From positions 47,994 through 111,993 of the forward strand of contig NZ_LMPQ01000010.1 of the NCBI RefSeq assembly GCF_001423905.1: a stretch of 64,000 nt of DNA. The letters run 5' to 3'. The stretch is from Frigoribacterium sp. Leaf186. Lineage in GTDB: Bacteria; Actinomycetota; Actinomycetes; Actinomycetales; Microbacteriaceae. Made by a program: the position numbers and the translations under genes. Below the pieces are notes generated by a model, which saw nothing but the letters and a program-made list of their open reading frames with translations, was not told the DNA's origin and ran no database searches. Shown here in pieces: positions 24,997 to 34,691 of this stretch. Each line of letters opens with the position of its first letter. Position 1 is the first letter of the stretch.

Positions 24997-25899
24997 CTAC
25001 GCCCCGAAGCGCACGTAGTGCACGGCGCTCGTCCAGAGCGGCCGCACGCTGACGAACCCGCCGGGCTTCGGCGCGTCGAGGATCATGCCGTTGCCGGCGT
25101 AGAACCCGTCGTGCGACCCGTCATTGAAGATCACGACGTCACCGGGCTGCGCCTCGGCCGCCGAGATGGGCGTGCCCAGGGCGCCCTGGCGGGTGACCGA
25201 GTGCGGCAGCGAGATGCCGTACTGCGAGTAGACGTACATCACGAAGCCCGAGCAGTCGAAGCCGGCGGGGGTGGCGCCGCCGAAGACGTACGGGGTGCCG
25301 ACGTACTGCAGGGCGGTGTTGTACACGGCGCTGAGGCTGAACGCGCCGGGCGTCGCGACGGTGCCGGTCGCCGAGGCGGAGGCCGAACCGGTCGACGACG
25401 CCGCGGCCACGTTCTCGGCCGCCGTCGGGCCGGTGTAGCTGGCGTAGCTCGCGGCCAGGGCTGCTCGCTCGGCCTCGCGCTGGCTGGCCAGGGCCGCCGC
25501 GTTGAGGTCGTCCTGCGAGGTCGCCGTGTAGCCGTCACGCGTGGCGTCGGCCAGGGCGACGTCGTCGCCCACCGCGACGCTCTGCGCGTGGCTGGTCGAG
25601 GCAGCCGTCGACGAGGCACCGACGCTCGGGCCGTTCGCCGCGCCGGGGTTCGACGCGAAGGCCGGCAGGGCCATCGTGCCGATGAGGCCGGCGGTGAGCG
25701 TCATGACGGTCACCGAGACCACGCTGCGCTTCACCGACGGGCGACCCGACCGGGCGGCGGGTGCGGCCGCAGCGGCCTGAGCGCGGCGCAGGGAGGAGCG
25801 CGTCGGCAGGTCGGCGGGGGTGCGGGTGGCGACGGTGCGGGTGGCGACGGTGCGGTTCGGGCGCGAGTCGGGGGTGGTGTCTGAGCCGGGAAGCGTCAA
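24997..25899 (-). CDS. Secreted NlpC/P60 (C40) peptidoglycan hydrolase
   Basis: A 300-residue cell-wall endopeptidase. After an Arg/Thr-rich cytosolic segment with a short repeat (TVATRTVATRT), a hydrophobic export segment (about residues 62-82) ends ALPAFAS. An Ala/Ser-rich linker leads to the C-terminal NlpC/P60 domain with catalytic Cys in GFDCSGFVMYVYS and His in GSHDGFYAG. I chose TTG 25899, with AGGAG ten bases upstream; the longer reading lacks such a site. It should cleave stem peptides during growth. A long structured leader precedes it. Confidence 0.85.
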   Translation of the reverse strand: MTLPGSDTTPDSRPNRTVATRTVATRTPADLPTRSSLRRAQAAAAAPAARSGRPSVKRSVVSVTVMTLTAGLIGTMALPAFASNPGAANGPSVGASSTAASTSHAQSVAVGDDVALADATRDGYTATSQDDLNAAALASQREAERAALAASYASYTGPTAAENVAAASSTGSASASATGTVATPGAFSLSAVYNTALQYVGTPYVFGGATPAGFDCSGFVMYVYSQYGISLPHSVTRQGALGTPISAAEAQPGDVVIFNDGSHDGFYAGNGMILDAPKPGGFVSVRPLWTSAVHYVRFGA

Positions 25900-25904
25900 G
25901 AGGG

Positions 25905-26065
25905 TGGGTCTCCTGCGTCTCGACAGCTCTGGGGAAGCTGCCCCGTCCGTTCGTCTTGATCGCAACGACACACGGCAGGAGACGGGCGTGAGAGACGTCC
26001 TGCCACGGGTCCGACGGCCGGTTCAGTGGCCTGGGGACTCAGCGACTGTAGCCCAAGGAGCCCTG
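25905..26065 (-). promoter_or_regulatory. Structured 5' leader of the NlpC/P60 gene, candidate c-di-AMP (ydaO) riboswitch
   Basis: On the minus strand the leader has a GTCGCTGAGTCCCC start, a GGCCACTGAACCGGCC hairpin, a GGCAGGA...TCCTGCC hairpin and a GGGGCAGCTTCCCC element before the AGGAG site. Genes for NlpC/P60 hydrolases in Actinobacteria are frequently preceded by the c-di-AMP riboswitch, and the order of helices is compatible, but I could not confirm the invariant core bases by eye. Confidence 0.4.
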
Positions 26066-26199
26066 GGAAATCATCCTCGAGACGGACATTTGTAACGAAT
26101 CGGTAAACGCCTGCGTGATCCGGTCGAGAACGCAGGAGGCGCGGTGCCCGCACGCAAGAAACGCGCGTGACCCCGTCCTGGGCCCGCCCGAGGGACCGG

Positions 26200-28093
<1,894 letters not shown>

Positions 28094-28105
28094 CCGTCCG
28101 CCCGC

Positions 28106-28147
28106 ACGACGAAGGCCCCGACACGATCGTGTCGGGGCCTTCGTCGT
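28106..28147. terminator. Perfect 42-bp palindrome, bidirectional terminator
   Basis: A 21-base arm is followed immediately by its exact reverse complement, centred on GATC; it sits between the convergent serC and DUF3027 genes. A second small hairpin (CCCGACC/GGTCGGG, 28152-28176) follows and encloses a copy of AGGAGGCGCG. Confidence 0.88.
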
Positions 28148-28186
28148 GGAGCCCGACCGCAGGAGGCGCGGGTCGGGTCCGAAGGA

Positions 28187-28849
28187 CTACTTCCGTCGCC
28201 TGCTCAGCGGGTCCTCGTCCTCGCCGTCCCAGTCGTCGTCGTGCGAGTCGTCGTCGAGGTCGGCCTCCGGGTGGGCCGCCGGGACGACCGGGGCGTCCGC
28301 GACGCCGTCGTCGGCGGCTTCCTCGTCGTCGTCGCCCTCAGAAGCGTCGTCGTCGTCCGAGTCGTCGACGAGGTCGTCGATGTCGACGCCGTCGACGTCG
28401 CCACCGTGCACGATCGAACCGGGCTCGTCGTCGTCCGAGTCGTCGTCGTCCGACTCGTCGTCGTCGTCGTCGTCGGAATCGTCCGAATCGTCGTCGTCGT
28501 CGTCCGACTCGTCGTCGTCGGAGTCCTCGTCGCCGTCGCGCGCCTCCTGGGCCTTCATCTCGGCGAGGCGGTCGGCCCACGGCACCCAGTCCGGGGCGAG
28601 CAGGGCGCCGTCACCGGGCATCAGCTCGGCCTCGAGCACCGAGGGGTCTTCACCGTCGAGGTGGGCGACGCTGACCGTCCAGTGCCAGCCCGGGTAGCCG
28701 GGCAGCAGCGTGGCGAAGCGCACCGAGGTGACGCCGGCCTCGTCGTCGACGGGGTCGGCCTCGGCCCCGATCGTCTCGTCGGGCGTGATCTCGGTCAGGG
28801 CGCGACGGGCGAGCTCGGACCAGGGCGTGCGCGAGGCGGCCTCAGGCAT
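28187..28849 (-). CDS. DUF3027 family protein with extremely acidic tail
   Basis: A 220-residue protein. The DUF3027 part (residues 1-100) shows GYPGWHWTVSVA and LLAPDWVPWADRLAEMK. From about residue 105 it becomes an Asp/Ser/Glu-rich stretch with long runs of Asp, probably disordered, ending in SRRRK. The start overlaps the stop of the upstream cold-shock gene by eight bases, implying translational coupling; this pairing is common in Actinobacteria. Function unknown. The acidic tail is encoded by simple GAC/TCG triplets and is likely to vary in length between strains. Confidence 0.85.
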   Translation of the reverse strand: MPEAASRTPWSELARRALTEITPDETIGAEADPVDDEAGVTSVRFATLLPGYPGWHWTVSVAHLDGEDPSVLEAELMPGDGALLAPDWVPWADRLAEMKAQEARDGDEDSDDDESDDDDDDSDDSDDDDDDESDDDDSDDDEPGSIVHGGDVDGVDIDDLVDDSDDDDASEGDDDEEAADDGVADAPVVPAAHPEADLDDDSHDDDWDGEDEDPLSRRRK

Positions 28850-29219
28850 CGAACGAGTCCGCGACGGTGCGCAGCAGCACGGCGATGCGGGCGCCGTTCT
28901 GCGGGTAGCGACCGTGACGCAGGTCGCCGCCGGCCTTGTCGAGCACCTTGACGAGGTCTTCGACGATGACGGCCATGTCGTCGGCCGAGCGACGGTTCAT
29001 CTTGGCGAGGCTGGGCGCGGCCTCGAGGACGCGGACCGACAGGGCCTGCGCGCCGCGCTTGCCGTCGGCGATGCCGTACTCGAGGCGGGTGCCCGCCTTG
29101 ACACCCACGGTGCCGGCGGGCAGGGCCGACGCGTGGAGGAAGACCTCTTGGCCGTCATCGCTGCTGATGAAGCCGAAGCCCTTCTCGTCGTCGTAGAACT
29201 TGACCTTGCCGGTGGGCAT
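28842..29219 (-). CDS. Cold-shock domain protein with C-terminal extension
   Basis: A 125-residue protein. Residues 1-65 are a cold-shock domain with RNP1 KGFGFIS and RNP2 VFLHASAL, the single-stranded nucleic acid binding motifs. The remaining 60 residues form a helical extension (SLAKMNRRSADDMAVIVEDL) typical of the actinobacterial subgroup linked to DUF3027. ATG start with GAGAGG upstream. It is expected to act as an RNA chaperone. Confidence 0.9.
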   Translation of the reverse strand: MPTGKVKFYDDEKGFGFISSDDGQEVFLHASALPAGTVGVKAGTRLEYGIADGKRGAQALSVRVLEAAPSLAKMNRRSADDMAVIVEDLVKVLDKAGGDLRHGRYPQNGARIAVLLRTVADSFDA

Positions 29220-29310
29220 GACTGGACCTCTCGTGAAGACGGGTGACCCTGGGGGTGGGTCGCCCCAGCTTAGATCGCCGGGTAGGGCCGCACCGCACTA
29301 TCGTTGACCC

Positions 29311-29589
29311 GTGGCCAAGAAGATCGAGACGAGTGCGCCCTCTGACGTCAATCGTACAGAGCGCGTCCTCCTCTTCATGATCCTCGCCGTCGTCGTCGTC
29401 TCGGTCCTCGCGTTCTTCACGAGGCTCGTCGGCACGGCGATGGGGGTCGCCGACTTCACCGTCGGCGTCTGGCCCGCCCTCACGATCCTGCCCCTCATCG
29501 GGCTCCCGATCGCCGTCGCGATGCTGCTGGCATTCGTGGTGGCGAGCGCCGTGCGTCGCAGCCGCGACTCGCGGGGCACCAGACGGTAA
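29311..29589 (+). CDS. Small two-span membrane protein, function unknown
   Basis: A 92-residue protein with two membrane spans at about residues 18-40 and 50-78 and a basic C-terminal tail (RRSRDSRGTRR). The GTG start lies six bases after TATCGT (29299-29304), a leaderless promoter pattern. It is divergent from the cold-shock gene and 39 bases upstream of the Helicase_C_3 gene. No recognised family function. Confidence 0.7.
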   Translation: MAKKIETSAPSDVNRTERVLLFMILAVVVVSVLAFFTRLVGTAMGVADFTVGVWPALTILPLIGLPIAVAMLLAFVVASAVRRSRDSRGTRR

Positions 29590-29628
29590 CCGCAGACCCG
29601 GGCTGCACGACGGCTGGAGGCCTCGACC

Positions 29629-31488
29629 ATGGCTAGTGCACTCGACCTCGCGGGCGTCCTGCGCGCCGTCGACGACGACGACCTGCTGCGCCGCCTCGCG
29701 CGCCGGCAGGTCCGGGCGTCGAGCGTCCACGACGCCTTCGACCTCGCCGACGTCCTGCTCGAGCCGGCCAGCGTCCGCGACGCCCTGGCACACCTCGACC
29801 GGGTGGCGCTCGTCGTGCTGCAGGTCGTCCGGGTGCCGGGCGACGTCGACGCCGTGCACGACCGCATCGACGCCGCCTTCGAGGTCGACCGCGAGACCGT
29901 CCACGTCGCCCTCGAGCGACTCGACGAGGACTTCCTGGTGGTGCGACGCGGCACCTCCGTCGCGACGCTCGACGCCGTCGGCGACCGCCTCGACGACGAT
30001 CCCGCCCTGGCCCTCGACGTGCTGACCGCCGAGCGACCGCCGGTCGTGCTCGAGACCGTCCTCGACCAGGCCCGTGACGAGGCCGACGCCCGCTCGGCCG
30101 AACGCCTGTACGCGGTGGTGATCGAGGTGGCCGAGATCCTTCGCGCCCTCGAGCAGTCGCCGGCGCGCGAGCTCGCCAAGGGCGGGCTGGCCCTGCCCGA
30201 GACGCGGCGGCTGGCCGAGGCGGCCCGCATCGACGTCGACGACGTGGCGACCGTGCTCGCCATCGCCGTGCGGGCCGGGCTCGCGGCCCCGAGCCCGGAC
30301 GGCTGGGTGGTGGCCGCGGACGCGACCGACTGGCTCCGCGCCTCCTGGCCCGACCGGTGGCAGACGCTGACGCGGGCGTGGCTCGGCTCGTTGCCGGGCG
30401 AGATCCTCACGGTGCTCGAGCAACGCGTCGACACGTCGTGGGGCCTGCCGTTGCGCGAGTTCTCCGACTGGTCGTACCCGGCCGGCGGCAGCTGGATCAC
30501 CGAGCGCATCGCCGCCTTCTCCCGCAGCGCCGAGGTGCTCGGCCTGACCTCGGACGACACCCCGACGTCGGCTGCCGTCGCCCTGTTCCGCGAGGGGCCC
30601 GCCGCCGCCCGCGCCCGCGTGGCCGCCCTGCTGCCCGACGCGGTCGAGCAGGTGTACCTGCAGCACGACCTCAGCGTCGTCTCGCCCGGCCCTCTCTCGC
30701 CCGCGATCGACGCCCGACTGCGGGTCATCGCGGTCGTCGAGAGCGCGGGCCTCGCGGCCACGTACCGCATCACCGAGGGCGGACTGCAGCGCGCGCTGAG
30801 CGAGGGCGAGACGGCCGAGACCCTGCGGGACTTCCTCGGCGGCATCTCGTCGACGGGCATCCCCCAGCCGCTGGACTACCTGATCCAGCAGAGCGCCGAA
30901 CGACACGGCCGGTACCGGGTCCGGGCCGTCGTCCCCGGCCGCGCCCCGGCGGGGGCACCGGGCGACGCGCTGTCGCTCGTCGTCGCCGACGACCGCGCGA
31001 GCCTCGACACCCTCGAGGTCGACCAGTCGCTGTCACCCCTCGGCCTCACCCGCGTCGACGCCACGACCGTCGCGAGCCGGTTCGAACGCGACACTGTCTT
31101 CTGGTCGCTGAGCGACGAGCGCTACCCGGTCGTCGTGGTCGACGACGACGGCGACGAGGTCGCACCCCCGTCGCGCCGCCGGCCGCGTCGCCCGGCCCCG
31201 GTCGAGACGCGCGACCCGCTGCGCGAGCTGGTCACCCGGTTGCACACCGACGACGCCGCCGGCGACGAGTCGACCGACCGTGCCTGGATCGCCCGCCAGC
31301 TCGACGCCGCCGTCAAGGGCCGCCTGACCGTCACGGTGACGGTCGCGATGCCCGACGGCAGCACGACCACGCTCGACATGGAGCCCACGGGCATCGGCGG
31401 CGGACGCGTCCGCGGCCGCGACAAGAAGTCCGACGTCGAGCGCACGCTGCCGCTGAAGAACGTGGTGGCGGTCGCGAGCCGCGACTGA
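29629..31488 (+). CDS. Helicase_C_3 (XPB/Ssl2-associated) domain protein
   Basis: A 619-residue protein of a widespread actinobacterial family encoded beside XPB helicase. It is largely helical; the central region contains winged-helix-like parts, and the segment YLQHDLSVVSPGPLSP is the conserved Helicase_C_3 signature. The C-terminus (GRLTVTVTVAMPDGSTTTLD to the end) resembles a WYL-type small beta fold. ATG 29629 has GGAGG eight bases before it. It probably partners XPB in DNA repair or unwinding; that role is inferred from conserved neighbourhood. Confidence 0.85.
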   Translation: MASALDLAGVLRAVDDDDLLRRLARRQVRASSVHDAFDLADVLLEPASVRDALAHLDRVALVVLQVVRVPGDVDAVHDRIDAAFEVDRETVHVALERLDEDFLVVRRGTSVATLDAVGDRLDDDPALALDVLTAERPPVVLETVLDQARDEADARSAERLYAVVIEVAEILRALEQSPARELAKGGLALPETRRLAEAARIDVDDVATVLAIAVRAGLAAPSPDGWVVAADATDWLRASWPDRWQTLTRAWLGSLPGEILTVLEQRVDTSWGLPLREFSDWSYPAGGSWITERIAAFSRSAEVLGLTSDDTPTSAAVALFREGPAAARARVAALLPDAVEQVYLQHDLSVVSPGPLSPAIDARLRVIAVVESAGLAATYRITEGGLQRALSEGETAETLRDFLGGISSTGIPQPLDYLIQQSAERHGRYRVRAVVPGRAPAGAPGDALSLVVADDRASLDTLEVDQSLSPLGLTRVDATTVASRFERDTVFWSLSDERYPVVVVDDDGDEVAPPSRRRPRRPAPVETRDPLRELVTRLHTDDAAGDESTDRAWIARQLDAAVKGRLTVTVTVAMPDGSTTTLDMEPTGIGGGRVRGRDKKSDVERTLPLKNVVAVASRD

Positions 31489-31508
31489 CGCGGGCGGCCC
31501 CGTCGGCC

Positions 31509-31571
31509 GACCCGCGCCTCCTCGTCCCGGCGGGGCCGTGCCCCGCTGAGAGCGACGGCAGGAGGCGCGCC
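31509..31571. terminator. Inverted AGGAGGCGCG pair around a GC hairpin
   Basis: A CGCGCCTCCT copy (31513-31522) and its inverse (31560-31569) enclose a GCGGGG-CCGT-GCCCCGC type hairpin. It sits between the Helicase_C_3 stop and the XPB promoter and would form a long two-part stem terminating the upstream transcript. Confidence 0.7.
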
Positions 31572-31585
31572 TAGACTCGACCCTC

Positions 31586-33220
31586 ATGACCGGACCCCTG
31601 ATCGTGCAGAGCGATCGCACCGTCCTGCTCGAGGTCGCGCACGAGCAGGCGGAGGACGCGCGGCACGACCTGAGCGTCTTCGCCGAGCTCGAGCGCGCGC
31701 CCGAACACGTGCACACGTACCGCATCACCCGCCTCGGTCTCTGGAACGCCCGGGCCGCCGGGCACACCGCCGACGACATGCTCGGCACGCTCGAGAAGTA
31801 CAGCAAGTTCCCCGTGCCGCAGAGCGTCAGCGTCGACATCGCCGAGACGGTGGCGCGCTACGGCCGCATCGTCATCGAGCGCGACGGCGACCAGTTGCTG
31901 CTGCGCGGCACCGACAGCTCGGTGCTGAGCGAGGTGACCCGGGCCAAGAAGGTCGGCGAGCTGCTCGGCGTCAAGCGGGCCGACGACCTGTGGGAGCTCC
32001 TGCCCTGGGCGCGAGGCGAGGTCAAGCAGCAGCTCGTCAAGCTCGGCTGGCCCGCCGAGGACCACGCCGGCTACACGCCCGGCACCCCGCACGCCATCGA
32101 CCTCGACGAGAGCGACTGGCACCTGCGCGACTACCAGCAGAAGGCCATCGACAACTTCTTCGAGGGCGGCTCGGGCGTCGTCGTGCTGCCCTGCGGAGCG
32201 GGCAAGACCCTGGTCGGCGCCGGGGCCATGGCGGCCGCCGGCACCACGACCCTGATCCTCGTCACCAACACGGTCTCGGCGCGGCAGTGGCGCGACGAGC
32301 TGCTGAAGCGCACCTCGCTGACCGAGGACGAGATCGGCGAGTACTCGGGCTCGGTGAAAGAGGTCAAGCCCGTCACCATCGCGACCTACCAGATCCTCAC
32401 CGCCCGTCGCGGCGGCAAGTACACGCACCTGTCGCTGCTCGACGCGCTCGACTGGGGGCTCGTGGTCTACGACGAGGTGCACCTGCTGCCCGCGCCCGTC
32501 TTCAAGCTCACGGCCGAGCTGCAGGCCCGCCGCCGCCTCGGCCTCACCGCGACCCTCGTGCGCGAGGACGGCCGCGAGAGCGACGTCTTCAGCCTGATCG
32601 GGCCCAAGCGCTTCGACGCCCCGTGGAAGGAGATCGAGGCGCAGGGCTTCATCTCGCCCGCCTCGTGCTACGAGGTGCGGGTCGACCTGCCGCAGGAGGC
32701 GCGGCTCGAGTACGCCGCGTCACCCGACGACGAGCGCTACCGGCTGGCCGCGACGGCCCCGGCGAAGCTCGACGTGGTCAAGCACCTCGTGGCGCGGCAC
32801 GACGGCGAGCAGATCCTGGTCATCGGCCAGTACCTCGACCAGCTCGACGAGCTCGCCGCGGTGCTCGACGCCCCCACGCTGACCGGCAGCACCCCCGTCG
32901 ACGAGCGCGAGCGCCTCTACCAGCGGTTCCGCGACGGCGACCTCAAGGTGCTCGTCGTCTCGAAGGTCGCGAACTTCTCGGTCGACCTGCCCGAGGCGAC
33001 CGTGGCGATCCAGGTCAGCGGCTCGTACGGTTCGCGGCAAGAAGAGGCGCAGCGCCTCGGCCGTCTGTTGCGGCCGAAGAAGTCCGGGCTGCCGGCGTCG
33101 TTCTACACGCTCGTCAGCCGCGACACGGTCGACCAGGACTTCGCCCAGAACCGCCAGCGCTTCCTGGCCGAGCAGGGCTACAGCTACACGATCCTCGACT
33201 CGCCGGTGGTCGCCGCGTGA
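31586..33220 (+). CDS. XPB-family DNA repair helicase
   Basis: A 544-residue superfamily 2 3'-5' helicase. An N-terminal damage-recognition-like domain (1-170) precedes helicase lobe 1 with Walker A VVLPCGAGKTLVGAG, DEVH box VVYDEVHLLPAPVF and motif III LGLTATLVRED, then lobe 2 with QEEAQRLGRLLRPKKSG (motif VI). This set marks archaeal/actinobacterial XPB rather than UvrB. ATG 31586 is eight bases after TAGACT, so probably leaderless. The downstream gene starts within its stop codon. Confidence 0.92.
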   Translation: MTGPLIVQSDRTVLLEVAHEQAEDARHDLSVFAELERAPEHVHTYRITRLGLWNARAAGHTADDMLGTLEKYSKFPVPQSVSVDIAETVARYGRIVIERDGDQLLLRGTDSSVLSEVTRAKKVGELLGVKRADDLWELLPWARGEVKQQLVKLGWPAEDHAGYTPGTPHAIDLDESDWHLRDYQQKAIDNFFEGGSGVVVLPCGAGKTLVGAGAMAAAGTTTLILVTNTVSARQWRDELLKRTSLTEDEIGEYSGSVKEVKPVTIATYQILTARRGGKYTHLSLLDALDWGLVVYDEVHLLPAPVFKLTAELQARRRLGLTATLVREDGRESDVFSLIGPKRFDAPWKEIEAQGFISPASCYEVRVDLPQEARLEYAASPDDERYRLAATAPAKLDVVKHLVARHDGEQILVIGQYLDQLDELAAVLDAPTLTGSTPVDERERLYQRFRDGDLKVLVVSKVANFSVDLPEATVAIQVSGSYGSRQEEAQRLGRLLRPKKSGLPASFYTLVSRDTVDQDFAQNRQRFLAEQGYSYTILDSPVVAA

Positions 33221-33780
33221 GCGACGAGCAGGGCGCCGACCTGCCCCTGGGCGACGACGAGCTGTGGCGCGACTCCCTGCGCCGGGTGTTCGCCGCCGAC
33301 CAGGCGCCGTTCGCCACGTTCGGCCCCCTCGTGGCCTCGCTCGACCATGACGCCATGGAGTTCCGCGGGCAGGTCGCCCGCTTCGCCGAGTGGGACCCGT
33401 CGGTGGTCGTCTCGGTCGCACGCACGTACGAGGTGCAGGGCGGGCTGCACGCGGGCGCGACCCTCAGCGTCGTGACCTGGAGCCCCGACCCCGAGGTCAT
33501 CGAGCGCAGCGACCTGCTCGCCGGTTCACCCGTGAAGGACCACCTGTTCGCCGGCCTCACGGCGATCGGCGCCACCGACGACGCCTCCGAGGCGCAGGTC
33601 GTCGCGGCCTCGGTCGAGGAGTTCCCCGGCTGGCAGATCACCCGCGCCTCGGGCTACACCGCGGTGCTCGAACGGCGCGAGGGCGTCGACTTCACGTTGG
33701 CCGTGCCGGACGAGCTGCTCGAGCTCACGACCCGCGTCGCGCTGGTGCCCAACGTCGAGTGGGCCGGCCCCGACGCCTGA
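33217..33780 (+). CDS. Hypothetical protein translationally coupled to XPB
   Basis: A 187-residue acidic protein starting at GTG 33217, which overlaps the XPB stop as GTGA. The sequence is globular, with no membrane span or recognised motif; it has conserved-looking segments such as FPGWQITRASGYTAVLERREG. The tight overlap indicates co-expression with XPB and perhaps a related role. I do not recognise its family. Confidence 0.75.
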   Translation: MSDEQGADLPLGDDELWRDSLRRVFAADQAPFATFGPLVASLDHDAMEFRGQVARFAEWDPSVVVSVARTYEVQGGLHAGATLSVVTWSPDPEVIERSDLLAGSPVKDHLFAGLTAIGATDDASEAQVVAASVEEFPGWQITRASGYTAVLERREGVDFTLAVPDELLELTTRVALVPNVEWAGPDA

Positions 33781-33894
33781 GCCGAGCGGCTGCCGAGCGT
33801 CTCGGCCGACTGAGGGTTGCCGTTCCGACGGCTCGCGGCGGGCGTGCCTCGGGCTCACAGGGAACACCGAGGAGGCGCGCAGATACTTGGGCGC

Positions 33895-34587
33895 ATGAGT
33901 GACGGCCCCAAGATCCTGATCGTCGACGACGAACCCAACATCCGCGACCTGTTGACCACGAGCCTGCGTTTCGCGGGCTTCGCCGTCCGAGCGGTCGGCA
34001 ACGGTGCCCAGGCCATCTCGGCCGTCCTCGAAGAAGAACCCGACCTGATCATCCTCGACGTGATGCTGCCCGACATGAACGGGTTCGGCGTCACCAAGCG
34101 ACTGCGGTCGTCGGGCTACACCTCGCCGATCCTCTTCCTCACGGCGAAGGACGACACCGAGGACAAGATCACCGGTCTGACGGTCGGCGGCGACGACTAC
34201 GTCACCAAGCCGTTCAGCCTCGACGAGATCGTCGCCCGCATCAAGGCGATCCTTCGCCGCACCATGAACGAGGACGAAGACGCGATCATCCGCGCCGGCG
34301 AGCTCACCATGGATCAAGACACTCACGAGGTCACCATCGGCGAGACCGCCATCGAGCTCAGCCCCACCGAGTTCAAGCTGCTGCGCTACCTCATGCTGAA
34401 CCCGAACCGGGTGCTCTCGAAGGCCCAGATCCTCGACCACGTGTGGGAGTACGACTTCAACGGCGACGCCGGCATCGTCGAGAGCTACATCTCGTACCTG
34501 CGGCGCAAGCTCGACCAGTTCTCGACCGAACCGATCATCCAGACCAAGCGCGGCTTCGGCTACATGCTCAAGGCCTCCAAGGCCTGA
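33895..34587 (+). CDS. OmpR/PhoB family response regulator
   Basis: A 230-residue two-component regulator. The receiver domain shows ILIVDDEPNI, phospho-acceptor Asp55 in LIILDVMLP, FLTAKD and YVTKPF. The C-terminal winged helix (about 130-228) contains SPTEFKLLRYL and SYISYLRRKL. ATG 33895 lies seven bases after GATACT, consistent with a leaderless mRNA. Its partner kinase is the next gene, but a strong hairpin terminator separates them. Confidence 0.93.
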   Translation: MSDGPKILIVDDEPNIRDLLTTSLRFAGFAVRAVGNGAQAISAVLEEEPDLIILDVMLPDMNGFGVTKRLRSSGYTSPILFLTAKDDTEDKITGLTVGGDDYVTKPFSLDEIVARIKAILRRTMNEDEDAIIRAGELTMDQDTHEVTIGETAIELSPTEFKLLRYLMLNPNRVLSKAQILDHVWEYDFNGDAGIVESYISYLRRKLDQFSTEPIIQTKRGFGYMLKASKA

Positions 34588-34610
34588 GCGGCCGCTCGTC
34601 CGACGAGCGC

Positions 34611-34659
34611 CGACACGACGATGCCCGACCGCCCCGTGCGGTCGGGCATCGTCGTGTCG
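34611..34659. terminator. Perfect 22-bp stem between response regulator and kinase
   Basis: The arms 34611-34632 and 34638-34659 are exact complements (core ATGCCCGACCGC) with a five-base loop, 24 bases after the regulator stop. There is no U tract. It should strongly limit read-through to the kinase gene. Confidence 0.85.
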
Positions 34660-34691
34660 ACCCCCAGCCGGCTCCGCTAACGTCTGACCCC

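Noticed and set aside
28842-29219. Cold-shock genes 28842 and 38660 as a recent duplication
   Set aside because: They share only the cold-shock domain; lengths, C-termini and genomic contexts differ and match two old actinobacterial lineages.
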